NCBI GenBank assembly: GCA_030512335.1
Contig: JAULSU010000006.1
Location: 3,100,001-3,164,000, forward strand
Reading direction: 5' to 3'
Length of the DNA stretch: 64,000 nt
Source of the DNA: Immersiella caudata
Lineage: Eukaryota; Ascomycota; Sordariomycetes; Sordariales; Lasiosphaeriaceae
Positions within the stretch are counted from its first letter, which is position 1, and every line of letters begins with the position of its first letter. The notes below the pieces were generated by a model, which saw only the letters and a program-made list of their open reading frames with translations, was not told where the DNA came from and searched no databases. The position numbers and the translations under genes are program-made. Of this stretch, positions 37,435 through 47,994 are shown in pieces.

Positions 37435-38261
37435 TTAACTCAAGATCTCCTCCTCTTCCTGGAGTCTCACAATCAGCTTCCCTTTTAAGAAAGGACTCAA
37501 CCCAAGACTGCCACAAACCGGGTCAGCGGCGTACTCGTCGATAATGGTAAAGAAAGAAACATGGAATACTCACATTCCCTGATTTGTAACAATCCGATAC
37601 GTCCCGCTAGCCTGAAAGTTTCCAATGATGCTCCCTTGGCCATTGACTTCCACACTGCCAAGAATATCCTCTGGCCTGGTTCAAAAGATGTAAGCTGTTG
37701 CCATATAGCCACACAGGCCGGATCAAACATACCAAGCTATCCTCCCAAAGTCAGGGGGGTTGCGTTGGTCACTCAGATGAACCCAACCCCCTACACCGGC
37801 CCCCCCAGCACCGCCCTCAGCGCTTGCGCCTCCAGCACCAGTCCCAGTTCCCCGCTGATTTCTCGCTTGAATGAAGGTGAAGCCACCTGGTGATGCGAAA
37901 GCAAGCGCTTGGCTCTGCAGGTCTGGGTCGTCAGCGGCGTGCTGAGCCAGCACCTCGTTGAGGATCGACAGAAACCGTTGGTTCTGCTGGAATGAATCGG
38001 GCGTGGGAGGAACAGCTGTTGTGCTACCAATCGCAAGTGACAGGTTGGGGGGTGTTGTGTCGAGCAACGAAAGGAGGTAGCTCTTTGGGTTATCGGGGTG
38101 AGCAAAGACTTTCTGCGACGAGTGACAGTTAGCGTCCCCAACGACACAGCTAAAGCTCCAAAGCCAGATTGGCTCACAATGCTTGGGTTCGAGGACAACG
38201 TAGACAACCCCCGAACAGCGGCTAGTATCCTGGGGGTTCCGCGAAAACGTGATAAGAGCAT
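37435..38261 (-). CDS. Conserved small protein, probably mitochondrial, unknown function
   Basis: Four exons (38261-38178, 38112-37733, 37675-37574, 37507-37435) separated by introns of 65, 57 and 66 bases encode 212 aa. The N-terminus MLLSRFRGTPRILAAVRGLS is basic, hydrophobic and free of acidic residues, a typical mitochondrial targeting sequence. The middle has AHPDNPKSYLLSLLDTTPPN, then a Gly/Ala-rich low-complexity insertion at about residues 120-145. The C-terminal third is the best-conserved part: GWVHLSDQRNPPDFGRIAWP, EDILGSVEV, SGTYRIVTNQGILGLSPFL. I recognise this as a family seen across filamentous fungi, but I know no assigned function. An in-frame ATG at 38324 would add 21 residues and hide the presequence, so I prefer 38261. 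The start codon of dpb2 on the other strand lies only about 230-285 bases away. Confidence 0.85.
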
Positions 38262-38409
38262 TGTGGCGGTTTGGTGCGCGAGTGAAGCTTGCAACAAAAA
38301 CCAATTATTTTGTTTGGTCGCCATGATGTCAATGCCAGTGGGCGGGAAGATGCCGGCGGCAGCCAATTGTGGGGCAGGTGCGGTGCCGTACCCTGTCCGC
38401 CCCTCCAAG

Positions 38410-38445
38410 ACGCGAACCGACGCGCTCTAGCAGCCAATTTACGCG
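38410..38445. promoter_or_regulatory. Cluster of three ACGCG cores in a divergent promoter
   Basis: ACGCG occurs at 38410-38414, 38420-38424 and 38441-38445, with a CCAAT at about 38434. ACGCG is the core of the MluI cell-cycle box bound by MBF-type regulators, which drive replication genes at G1/S in yeasts. The cluster lies 45-140 bases upstream of the dpb2 start and about 150-185 bases upstream of the divergent mitochondrial-protein start. The motif is visible, and the link to MBF is inferred from known control of DNA replication genes in yeasts. Confidence 0.55.
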
Positions 38446-38489
38446 ATCCAAATGTTGACTGCAGATTAGTCCCTCGACGACCTTGAACA

Positions 38490-40994
38490 TTGGATGCGAA
38501 CTTCAGCGGAGACCATTGTTCCTCCAAACCACCACCAGGCCTCAAAATGATTACGGTAACAAGTCCTCGAAAAACGCCCCAAACAGGTGGGCAAAAGAGC
38601 TCTGAGAATACAGAACGAACGGGTGCAGGCGCAGGTGGAAACGCCAGGAGGACGAAGCCCGTGGCGCCCTTCTTTGCGCCTAAGAACCTTGCCCCCTTGA
38701 GTGCGATACCCTCTTCCTCGCCCGCCTTCGCGACGCCTGTCCATCCGATAAAGCCATTTCAGGCACCATTGCCTGCAAAGGCGGCCATTCTCCCCATTAT
38801 ACTGCCACCCGCGACGCTCCGTCCACTTGCCTTTCGCACTTTCACCAAGAAGTACAGCCTCACGCTCACGTCTACCGCTTTACAAGAGCTTGCATCTTTC
38901 ATTGGGAGGCACTGCGGATCGGGATGGAGGGAAGAAGGGCTAGCGGAAAAGGTGTTGGAGGAGGTCGCTCGGTCCTGGAAGAACCGGAATGGAGGTGTTA
39001 TCGTCGAGGGGAACAGCCCTGAGCTGAAGGACATCCTCAAGACGCTGGAGGGCAATATGAGCGGGGGCAAAATCATCAGCGGGCCCCGCGGGCTTAGCCG
39101 CCAGAATAGTTTGATGCTGGAGACATCTCAGGAGGCCGACCACACTCAGACCCGTCTCGGTCTGAGGCCAGCGGTTCTGTCGCGGGACGACAGCCAGTCG
39201 AGCCTCGGTATGTCGGGACTAGATTTCTCAGAACAGCCCGACGACGAGACTGCAAACGACCCGCGGAGATGGCTACATGTCATTCACGCATTCGACCAGC
39301 CGAGGTACACATACAACGTGGCGAAGAAGCATTTTGAGAAGGAGACAACGAAACCATCGTTATTACCCGCCGCATCTCACAAGACGGACGCCTTCCGTAA
39401 CCGCTTCAACGTCATCCATCAGCGTCTCCTTCGCAACGAGTCCTTCCAAACCTCTGCCGTCGCAGGGGCTAGGGGCCCCTCCTCCCGAAAGAATGCGTCC
39501 GGAGTGATGCAGTCACACAAGATCACGCCTATTTCCAACTTGCTCGGCCGCCATGGGACCCATCACATGCTGCTGGGAATGCTCGTGATCTTGCCCACTG
39601 GAAACCTGGCCATCAGCGACCTTACAGGGTCTATTGCACTTGATCTCTCCCATGCCGCAGCCATTCCTGAGGACTCAGCTTGGTTCACGCCCGGTATGAT
39701 AGTGCTTATCGACGGTGTCTACGAAGAAGAGGAGGAGGTCGCCGGAAAGGGGCTCAGCGGCAGCACTGGCGTTGGAGGCACTATTGGCGGCCGCTTCCAA
39801 GGCTTCTTCATCGGTCAGCCGCCATGCGAGAAACGACGCGCTACGCTAGGCGTCAGCGGGCCAGATGGTGTTGGTGCGGCGGACCACACCATCGGCGGCG
39901 GTTTCGGATGGATTGATTTCCTCGGAGTGGGAAGTGAACGCGCCGTCGGGACTCGCATGCGTCGCCTGGAGCACAAACTCCTCCGCCAGCCTCGCCTTGT
40001 CGACCCTGACGCACCGCCCGGCCGCGGCCGTGTTGTCATCCTGGGCGAACTTGCGCTTGACCAACCTCGGTGTCTCCAAGCCCTGAAAAAGATTCTTGGC
40101 CTGTATGCCAGCGACCCCCCTGGCTCCGCCCCAATGACCTTTATCCTCACCGGTAACTTCGCCGCCCACGCCGTCATGGCCCGCGGCGGCAGCGGAGGCA
40201 GTATCGAATACAAGGAATTCTTCGACTCCCTCGCGTCCACCCTTGCCGACTACCCTAGCTTGCTCACCACTGCCACATTCGTCTTCGTCCCCGGCGATAA
40301 CGACGGCTGGGTTTCCGCCTTCGCTGGTGGCGCCGCCGTCCCCCTCCCGCGGAAGCCCGTCCCATCCCTCTTCACCTCCCGCGTCCGCCGCGTCTTCACT
40401 ACCGCAAACACAGAAGCCGGTCTCTCCGGCCCCGACGCTAACGGCGGCGAAGCCATCTGGACCACCAACCCCAGCCGCCTCACCCTCTTCGGCGCCACCC
40501 AGGAAATTGTCCTCTTCCGAGACGACATCTCTGCCCGTCTTCGCCGCGCTTCCGTCCGCCTAAAAAGCAAGACCGCCCAACCACAATCACCCTCCGACAA
40601 CGATGCCACCATGTCCGGCGCCCTCCCCCCAGCAGACGACGCCATGGATCTTGATCCACCCCGCCCTAACAAGACAACTACTACACCCGAAGTCCCCTAT
40701 GATGTCCACGCCGCCCGAAAGCTAGTAAAGACCCTTCTTGATCAGGGATATCTTGCTCCTTTCCGCCAGGCGCAAAGACCAGTACACTGGGACTACGCAG
40801 GGGCATTGCATATCTATCCGCTGCCTACAGCTATGGTGTTGGTAGACACATCTGCACCGCCGTTTTGTGTCACGTATGAGGGGTGTCATGTCATGAACCC
40901 GGGAAGTGTGCTGGTGAGTGGGCGGAAGGGAGTTGCCAGGTGGGTTGAGTATGAGGTTGGCAGAGTTGGGGGGGTTAGGGAGTGTACCTTCTAG
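38490..40994 (+). CDS. dpb2: DNA polymerase epsilon subunit B (Dpb2)
   Basis: Second subunit of the leading-strand replicative polymerase, linking Pol2 to the CMG helicase and needed for origin firing. One uninterrupted frame encodes 834 aa. The N-terminal half has the basic, Pro-rich start and then FRTFTKKYSLTLTSTALQEL, the small helical domain common in Dpb2/POLE2. The centre shows ITPISNLLGRHGTHHMLLGM, an OB-fold entry sequence. The C-terminal half (about residues 510-834) is the calcineurin-like phosphoesterase fold with VVILGELALDQPRCLQALKK, FVFVPGDNDGW and the final VMNPGSVL. In this family the phosphoesterase is inactive and structural. A second in-frame ATG at 38547 (context CAAAATG) has a better start context and would remove 19 residues. 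I list the longer frame. No intron is needed. Confidence 0.94.
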   Translation: MDANFSGDHCSSKPPPGLKMITVTSPRKTPQTGGQKSSENTERTGAGAGGNARRTKPVAPFFAPKNLAPLSAIPSSSPAFATPVHPIKPFQAPLPAKAAILPIILPPATLRPLAFRTFTKKYSLTLTSTALQELASFIGRHCGSGWREEGLAEKVLEEVARSWKNRNGGVIVEGNSPELKDILKTLEGNMSGGKIISGPRGLSRQNSLMLETSQEADHTQTRLGLRPAVLSRDDSQSSLGMSGLDFSEQPDDETANDPRRWLHVIHAFDQPRYTYNVAKKHFEKETTKPSLLPAASHKTDAFRNRFNVIHQRLLRNESFQTSAVAGARGPSSRKNASGVMQSHKITPISNLLGRHGTHHMLLGMLVILPTGNLAISDLTGSIALDLSHAAAIPEDSAWFTPGMIVLIDGVYEEEEEVAGKGLSGSTGVGGTIGGRFQGFFIGQPPCEKRRATLGVSGPDGVGAADHTIGGGFGWIDFLGVGSERAVGTRMRRLEHKLLRQPRLVDPDAPPGRGRVVILGELALDQPRCLQALKKILGLYASDPPGSAPMTFILTGNFAAHAVMARGGSGGSIEYKEFFDSLASTLADYPSLLTTATFVFVPGDNDGWVSAFAGGAAVPLPRKPVPSLFTSRVRRVFTTANTEAGLSGPDANGGEAIWTTNPSRLTLFGATQEIVLFRDDISARLRRASVRLKSKTAQPQSPSDNDATMSGALPPADDAMDLDPPRPNKTTTTPEVPYDVHAARKLVKTLLDQGYLAPFRQAQRPVHWDYAGALHIYPLPTAMVLVDTSAPPFCVTYEGCHVMNPGSVLVSGRKGVARWVEYEVGRVGGVRECTF

Positions 40995-42108
40995 TAGAGG
41001 TGCTCTCTTTTCAAAGAATGGAAGGAAAGGTACGCCATTGGGGAAAGGTACAGCAAATCTGGATGATTATGACGATGGGATACGCGTGTCGGCGTTTTGG
41101 TTCCTCTGTGGGTTGTTGGGCCGGATTGCCGTGATGACAATGATATCAATATCGGCGCATTCGTTCGTGTTCATATTCGGGTTCATGTCAGGAGCATGTA
41201 GATGTGTAATGGAATCGATTCATTCTTTCTATGTGACCTGCTGGGATGTTGTGAGTAGATAAAGTGAGGGTTGGAGGCATGCTGATTATCAAGGCTGTTC
41301 AAGCCCGTACAGACAAGTCGTCTAGTAGGAAAGAAGAGGTTGCATTTCACTACCTACATCAGCACTTCATTCATCGGCTCAAGATCGTGTTAGTGGTATC
41401 ACACCTCTAGAGGGAAGATCAAGCCGCTATCTCTTCGTGAGCAACCTTTAAGACTTTTTATGAGGAATAACGAAGATACCTTGACTCAATCTTTGCCCAG
41501 TTGCCTCCTGCAACTCACCAAACATCAAATGTGGGCGCGCTCCGATGTGAAGAAGCGGAGCATCCCTACCTTGTTGGCTCACCGTTCCCAGGGATAAACA
41601 CCCGTCACCCACTGCACGTCCACACTTACCAGTCTCACCGCTCCGACGAGCCAATCTCACGATTTCACACCGAGCTCACACCAAACCCGCACTTACACAA
41701 AACTCTCATGTCATCAATCCGCTTACACCAAACCCACAACGCTGGAGCCTCCCATCAACCCGGTATAACCCAGGCTGCGGAGCGCCAAGACACGACCCGA
41801 AAAGGCAAGGTCGAGAGCCTGTCCGCCTCGCTTGCCTATACAATCTCTCAATGCCGCGGCCCCGACCGCTGTCATAGCCGTCCCTTAGTGGCCAAGTCCG
41901 AGGGACCCGCTCGCTCCAAACGTCCGACCACTTACGCTGTAAGCCCCGCCGCACGGCTCACTCGCCGATCGACCGACGCACACCCGTGTTCCTTGGATAC
42001 CGACACACTATAATACCCGGGCCCATGTCGTCACCTTCATAAACACCAGCACTAGTCTTCCGCCAGGAATTCCACCATCCCTATCATCCCTCCGGCCCAA
42101 ATCCCGCC
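40995..42108. other. Intergenic region, about 1.1 kb
   Basis: It holds the dpb2 3' UTR and the promoter of the adenosine deaminase-like gene. A 170-codon frame at 41501-42013 has random-looking composition and I do not call it. Nothing else is visible. Confidence 0.6.
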
Positions 42109-44365
42109 ATGGCCCTCACCGACTCCGACTGGGACCTTCTCTCCTCTGAGCTCCCCTCGCTCGACTCCCCCATCATTTCGAAATACCTAACCTCCCGCAA
42201 CGCCCTAAAAGCCGAAGAGCTGAAACAACGCAGCGACTACTCCTTCCGGTCCAACCTCTCTCCCATTGCACGGCGCGCTTGTGACATCGTCTCGCGCATC
42301 CGCGATGAGGAAAAGAAGACCATCTGGAACTCTGACTTGGAGGAGAAGCTTGCTTCCGAGAGCGAGGGGGGTGTGGCATTTCCGGGCATGATGTTTGGTC
42401 TTGCAAAGGAGTTGATGAAGGGAACGAAACTGTGGGGAATAGTGAGGAAGATGCCGAAGGGGAGTCTGCTGCGTGAGTGACGTGACTGAGAGGGCGAACG
42501 AGCGAAGGAAGCTGATATGAGACGGTAGATGCTCATCTCGACGCGATGGTTGATCTCGAGGTTTGTGAAATGGGCTGGATGTGAGAGTTCATGGTCACCA
42601 TTGTTGGCTGACACTCCCAGTACCTCATCGACCTGACTCTTTCGACACCAGGGATGCACATCTCCAGTTCTATGGCGCTCAGCAACCCATCAGCGCTCAT
42701 TGACGCTGACTTGTCAATCCGATTCTGCAACTTTACCCCTGATGAACCCTCCATCTGGTCTCCTTCTTACCAGGCAGAGACATACGTCTCGCTAGTAGCT
42801 GCAGCCGATTCCTTCCCCGCAGGCGGCCGAGCGGGTTTCACCGCTTGGCTGAAAAGCAGATGCGTGCTGTCGCCGCGTGACGCTGTCGAGCAACATCATG
42901 GCCAAGCAGCTATTTGGCGCAAATTTGACCGGTGCCTCATGGTGCTCGGGACCATGATTCACTACGAACCCATCTGGCGCGGGTTCCTGCGTCGATTGAT
43001 GAGTTTGTTAATCGCGGACGGCGTCTACTGGGTCGAACTGAGGTGAGTATTAGCGCCCATTTTCCATTTTGTCTTGTCCCATGCCTTCCCGCTGCCGTGC
43101 ACCCGCACCCGCACCCGCACCGTTAGCGGCCCCGACCAGCCCCCGCGCCGCCCCCGAAGCTAATGCTGTGCCAACGGGGAACGCCGGAAACACTTGGCCA
43201 GATTGTTTTGCCTGCCAGAGCTAAATTTCCCGACTTTTATACCCCATTTTCAGACGTAACCCCTTTTCTAGCCGAGCTTCCATGCATCATACTGTGTTTG
43301 CATTCGGCGCGCGCGCAACGACACCAGGCAGCGAGAATTGGACGCGGTGCCCAGTTGTCGACCCTGGCTAATCAACCTCCGTACCCGGCAGGTTCGCTTG
43401 GCCCCTGAACTACTGCCGAGAAGGATTGGAGGTTCCAGAAACCGACTACAACCACATGTTCCAAGTCATCGAGGAGGAGACCGCCCGGTTCCGAGCCACT
43501 GAGCAAGGCAAGAAGTTCTGGGGATTGCGCATGATATGGACATCACTCAGAAACCTCGACTCGCGCTCCATCGTCGAAAGCATGGACAACTGCATTGCGA
43601 CCAAGCTGGCATGGCCGCATCTGGTTGCTGGATACGATTTGGTGGGCCCGGAGGACGCCGGGCGGCCGCTTGCCGACCTCCTTCCTGAGCTCTTTTGGTT
43701 CCGCAAGCAATGTGCCGTCGAGGGGGTCGATATTCCATTCTTCTTCCACGCAGGAGAAACGCTGGGAGATGGTGATTCGACAGATGACAACCTGTTTGAT
43801 GCGCTGCTGCTTGGAACGCGCCGTATCGGGCATGGCTTCTCGTTGTACAAACATCCACGCCTCGTCGACGCTGTTCGCGACAGACGCATCCTCATTGAGA
43901 GCTGTCCAATCTCCAACGAGATCCTCCGATTGACAGGCAGCGTTATGCACCATCCCCTCCCGGCATTGCTAGCGCGGGGCGTTCCATGTGCGCTCTGTAA
44001 CGACGACCCCGCCGTCCTTGGTCAAGACACGGCTGGCATGACGCACGACTTCTGGCAAACACTTCAAGGCTGGGACAACCTGGGTCTCGCGGGCCTGGGA
44101 TCGCTGGCCGAGAACAGTGTGCGTTGGTCTGTTTTTGAAGACCAAGATTCCGAGGCGTGGTATGTACTTGTCGCCGCGGCTTCGAGAGAAACAGAGGCTG
44201 ACAAGAAACAGGCTCAAGGGCATCCGCTCGGCCAGCATTGGGGGCGGCGTTAAAGCCGAACGGCTCCAACAGTGGGCGGTGGAGTGGGAGCAGTTTTGTC
44301 TCTGGATTGTAACCGAGTATGGGGAAGAGTGCGGAGATGGAGCTGTCGGCGATGCCCAACCGTGA
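42109..44365 (+). CDS. ADA2/ADGF-type adenosine deaminase-like protein
   Basis: Metallo-dependent hydrolase of the adenosine deaminase-related growth factor (CECR1/ADA2) group, expected to deaminate adenosine to inosine. Five exons fit: 42109-42472, 42529-42560, 42621-43042, 43392-44159 and 44212-44365, giving 579 aa. Introns are 56, 60, 349 and 52 bases. The zinc and catalytic motifs are in order: HAH at residues 122-124, HAGE at 392-395, GHG at 419-421, SCPISNE at 443-449 and DDP at 477-479. The 32-base second exon supplies the HAH motif, and its first His codon is split by intron 1. I see no signal peptide, so unlike animal ADA2 it is probably intracellular. Intron 3 is much longer than the others and contains a short GCACCC tandem repeat (about 43099-43121). 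Exon 5 is less conserved but completes the frame cleanly. Confidence 0.93.
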
Positions 44366-46010
44366 TTCGTCGCCCTGAGCAGCTCATGTTGATATTGTGT
44401 GCGCCATTAGCACATACGGGCGCCTACTCGACCGTGAAAGAAAGCTGCTGGAGCAACCCCACAAAATGATAGATAAATAGTAAAAGGCCCGAGTTGGTGG
44501 GAGGGGATACTGCAGGATGAAGTAGGTTGGTGGACCCAGCAGCGTGGATGGCTGGTGCCTGGCGCCAGCTGGTGGAGGGGTTGGACTTGCTGGGAAGACA
44601 ACCCGGAGGTGATGACGATTCCACGAACTGCGACAACGAGAACTGCGGGCTAGTGTTTCCTTGGGGCGAACCTCTGCAGTGAGCTCAGCTGGCCTGCAGC
44701 ACCAGCTCGGGCTTCGTCAGTCCGATAAGCAACGGTCTGCTGTCATGCTGCGCTGGCGGTGCTTGATGGGGGCCCAGGATATGCGAGTGCGTGTGCTTTT
44801 GGTTCCAACTTTGGTTTTGCGTGCCACATGCATTGGACCAACTCCCACTGCAACCCAGCCATGGCGAATGGGCAACAAAGCTGCGGAGTTTAGTAGCTTC
44901 GGAGAAAAGGTGACGAAGTTCGGCTGTGCGGTCGTAACAGATACTTACCAGGTGACCAAATGACCTCTGTCCGTCCCTTCCAAAACATGACCAGTGCTCA
45001 ACAAAAGAATAGCCTGGTCTGCCTTTGGGTCGCAGTTGTCGGGAACCGCCGTGAGGAATATTTTCATGGCCCCCATGAACCGGATGTACATGTGATCGTT
45101 CACCTCAGCCGAGATACGAAACCAGTGAATTGTGGGGAGCGTATCGACCTAGAGGTCCCTCCGTCACGCCCCAAGGTCCAAGCTGGGGAGGAAATAGAAA
45201 TATCAAAATCGGAATTGGTCGAGACAAAGCGCCTCATTTCGTGCGTCCGCAAATCGAGTTCAGCCTCAGCCGGGTATGAATCGGCCGATTGGTCGACGCA
45301 AGGAGCGAGAACTTCATTTCACGGAATGCCGATGCGGCACGATCCGTCGTACGTACCGTTGTTGTACTTGTCTTAGCAGGAGAGTGGTTGACAAGCAGGT
45401 TGGTTCTGTCCAACTCACTGTTGGGATGGGAGGGTGACACCTGGCGCTAGAGACAGGCTCCATAGCGGTTAGGGCTGGCGGGTGATAGAAGCTAAGGACC
45501 CCAGCCCTATCCCATGTCTCGGCCACGTCGGCTGTAGGGTTGCGGCACGACGACCCGCAGACATTGGGACTTTCGCGCTTCTTTCGTCTTCCACCTTGCC
45601 TCTCCAGATATATCCCAGAGAGGTAGGTGAAATGCCCACGCAGCGAAGCGCAACCAGTCTATTTTCTCTATTAGCTCAAAAATCCAATGCACGACGGGAA
45701 TGACTGCGGCCCTAGCTGAGGAGTCAGTAACACACATTCATCACTTGACGTCAACCTTGGAAAAAGATCAACACAAGCTGGGTGGCCTTGAAACAAGACA
45801 TTCATGATAGGTAAGTCATCCTTTAGATTGCATATACTCAACTTTCTTCGGGCATATGAACCGACTCGCAACCCGCCCATTACTTCTCCGCTGGCCAATT
45901 TTGCCTTCTCAGTTTCGACAGACTTTGTGCAACCCAAACTGGAAAATCGTAAGCGGAAAGACTTGGTTGGTTTGCAAGATTGTCAGATTGAGCGGAGCAT
46001 CTGCACTCTT

Positions 46011-46072
<62 letters not shown>

Positions 46073-46937
46073 GGATGTTAGCTGATACAAAATATGTCGA
46101 TGCTGCCTCCGGGTGTACCCGAATGATGGGAAGGATGGGATGTTGGCTCTCGTGTTCCTGGCTGTTAGCCTCCTTTCCACACGTACCCTGCGAGCAAACG
46201 GCCAAACAACAGCAAACTTCGAAGGGACCAAAATATTTGGGCTTTGCAAAGCTCTCTGCAGTGTTGGCGCTGGACAAAGCTGAAGCACCGAGGTTAAATC
46301 CCTACAGCTGTGTATAATTAGGTATTCGTAGAAAATAGCAGGGCTGATGGACTGGCAAAAACAGCATGTTGAACGGGATCCATGTCTCGAGCCCCAAGCT
46401 GGGGCGGAAAGTCAGTCGAGGCAGAGCGCGTATTAGATAAGTTGGGGTCCAAAACTTTGGGCAACTTCTGCATTAGGACAGGGTTTTTGTCTATCATCTC
46501 GACGTGCGGCAGCCCCACTTGATGTGTCACAAGAAAGGCAATTCGTCTCAGTGGCCTCACACAGTCCCCAGCCCGCTATTGGTGACAGCTTGAATCGCGA
46601 CATGAGGAGAATTCAGGGGTTACATTCAGCCATCTCCCTCTCGTTACAAATGCAGCCAGCCCAGCTGGCCCTAATGAGCCAAAGAAACTACCCAACACTC
46701 GCGAGCGCTGAAAAACAGCCAAAGAGGGGTGATTCCGAGTGTGTAAAAGCAACCAGGGGCAAAAGAAACAACCAGGTAAAACCAAAACCTCGCAAGCCTG
46801 ACCTGCGGAGTAGGCACACGGGCAAACTGCCAGCTGATCACCCAGCCAGAGCACCTACTCTCTCCCCTCCACCTCTTCCGCGCTAGAAACGGCCTGATAC
46901 TGCATCGAGATGCACATGAGGACGGGTAAGTGTCATC
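44366..46937. other. Convergent intergenic region, about 2.6 kb
   Basis: It lies between the 3' ends of the deaminase and NmrA-like genes. Reading frames are short and unrecognised. The only clear structure is the TTG trinucleotide run at 46011-46073. Confidence 0.6.
46011..46073. repeat. (TTG)21 microsatellite
   Basis: Twenty-one uninterrupted TTG units (CAA on the other strand). The surrounding frames would encode poly-Gln or poly-Asn on the minus strand, or poly-Leu or poly-Cys on the plus strand. None shows other coding features, so I treat it as non-coding. The pure, uninterrupted run suggests it is length-variable between isolates. Confidence 0.95.
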
Positions 46938-47994
46938 TCACACTTCAGGCCCCCAAACTTGCTCGAGCCACGTCCGAAATCGCATGGGGCGCACCTGGGT
47001 TGACTCGTGCTGGTTCACAGCTTCGTTCAGGTTAGCCTGGCGGAAGTGGTACCGCCCGTTGGCTGTCTGCAGCAGCCGTTGGTAGTAATGCCAGAGGGAA
47101 CCATCGTTATTGCGCCTCGCCTCCTCTGCCTGCGCTTCGGCGTCTTGATATGTTCTTGAGACCAATCTAAACGGCACTGGTAACTTTGTTAGCCGCAACC
47201 ACGGCAGAGAGCGCCTGCGATAACTTGCCTCCTCGCACATTGGAGCACGTGGCAACAAGCTCGCGAACCGTAATATGGTCACCCCGCATCCGAAATTCTG
47301 CGGGCCAGTTGGCTGGACCCAGTTCCACGGCCGAGGCGACGAACTGGGCTACATTGTAGACTGATGTGAGGACCACCTGAGCCGGGCGGCCACGGCGATC
47401 CGCCTCGACAATTTCTGCGGTGGCCTCTGCAACGTTGACAAGATAATCGCTCGGCCCTTGAACTCCGTGGCTGGTGCCAATGTTGTAAGCTTCTAGACCG
47501 CCCGGGCCGAAGCGCTCCATGAAGATGCCGCAGGAGAAAACTGTGTACCTCATCGGGTGCGACCTCGAGCTGGCAAAACGGTCGAGTAGATCGCGGGCTG
47601 ATTGAAAGCCTCGATCGATGGGGTCGTTGGCCGGCCTGTGATGGAGATCACCCTCAAATTCAGAGGGGACAAAGTACTGGACTCTCGCCCGCTTGGCAGC
47701 GTCAATGAGATTGAGCTGCTCTGCGTTGGATACGGTTGATATAAGCAGGTCCACGCCTTGAAGGGTGTACCGCAGCTCCTCAACGTTCCCAAAGTCGACC
47801 GCGGCTACTTGGCATCCAGGAAAGGCTTCTTCAAACTCGGGATGTGGCTGGATGATGGTCAGCAGTGCATCCTGCGCAAGGAGGTAGTCACCTACCTGTC
47901 GGGAGATGACCAGGACAGGATTCGCTGCCTGTGTAAGTTCCTGGGCGAGGATATAGGCGAACCCGCCGCCTCCGGCGATGGCGATTCTCATCAT
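46938..47994 (-). CDS. NmrA-like / isoflavone-reductase-like NAD(P)-binding protein
   Basis: Atypical short-chain dehydrogenase of the NmrA/isoflavone reductase group, about 334 aa. The N-terminus MMRIAIAGGGGFAYILAQEL is a Rossmann nucleotide-binding loop. Further family features are GVDLLISTVSNAEQLNLIDA, the VQYFVPSEFEGD segment, and a C-terminal TYQDAEAQAEEARR ... RFRTWLEQVWGP typical of fungal members. The frame breaks between NVRG and VPFRLVSRTYQD. Removing 47228-47177 (52 bases) restores the family sequence exactly. That intron begins GCAAGT, not GT, has a GCTAAC branch site and ends CAG, so it is a GC-AG intron. No GT donor keeps the frame. I start at 47994 (context ACAATGATG). An ATG at 48021 would add 9 residues. 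Members range from redox sensors that regulate nitrogen metabolism to secondary-metabolism reductases, so the substrate is unknown. Confidence 0.88.

Noticed and set aside
26528..44365. A biosynthetic or otherwise cooperating gene cluster
   Set aside because: The adjacent genes are unrelated housekeeping functions; no synthase, transporter or shared pathway links them.
45909..46288. Possible poly-Gln or poly-Asn protein around the TTG repeat
   Set aside because: Only the repeat makes the frames look notable; the flanks are short, unrelated in the three frames and lack splice signals.
47167..47290. Frameshift or pseudogene in the NmrA-like gene
   Set aside because: The break is fully explained by a 52-base GC-AG intron with a good branch site, and the C-terminus continues with family sequence.
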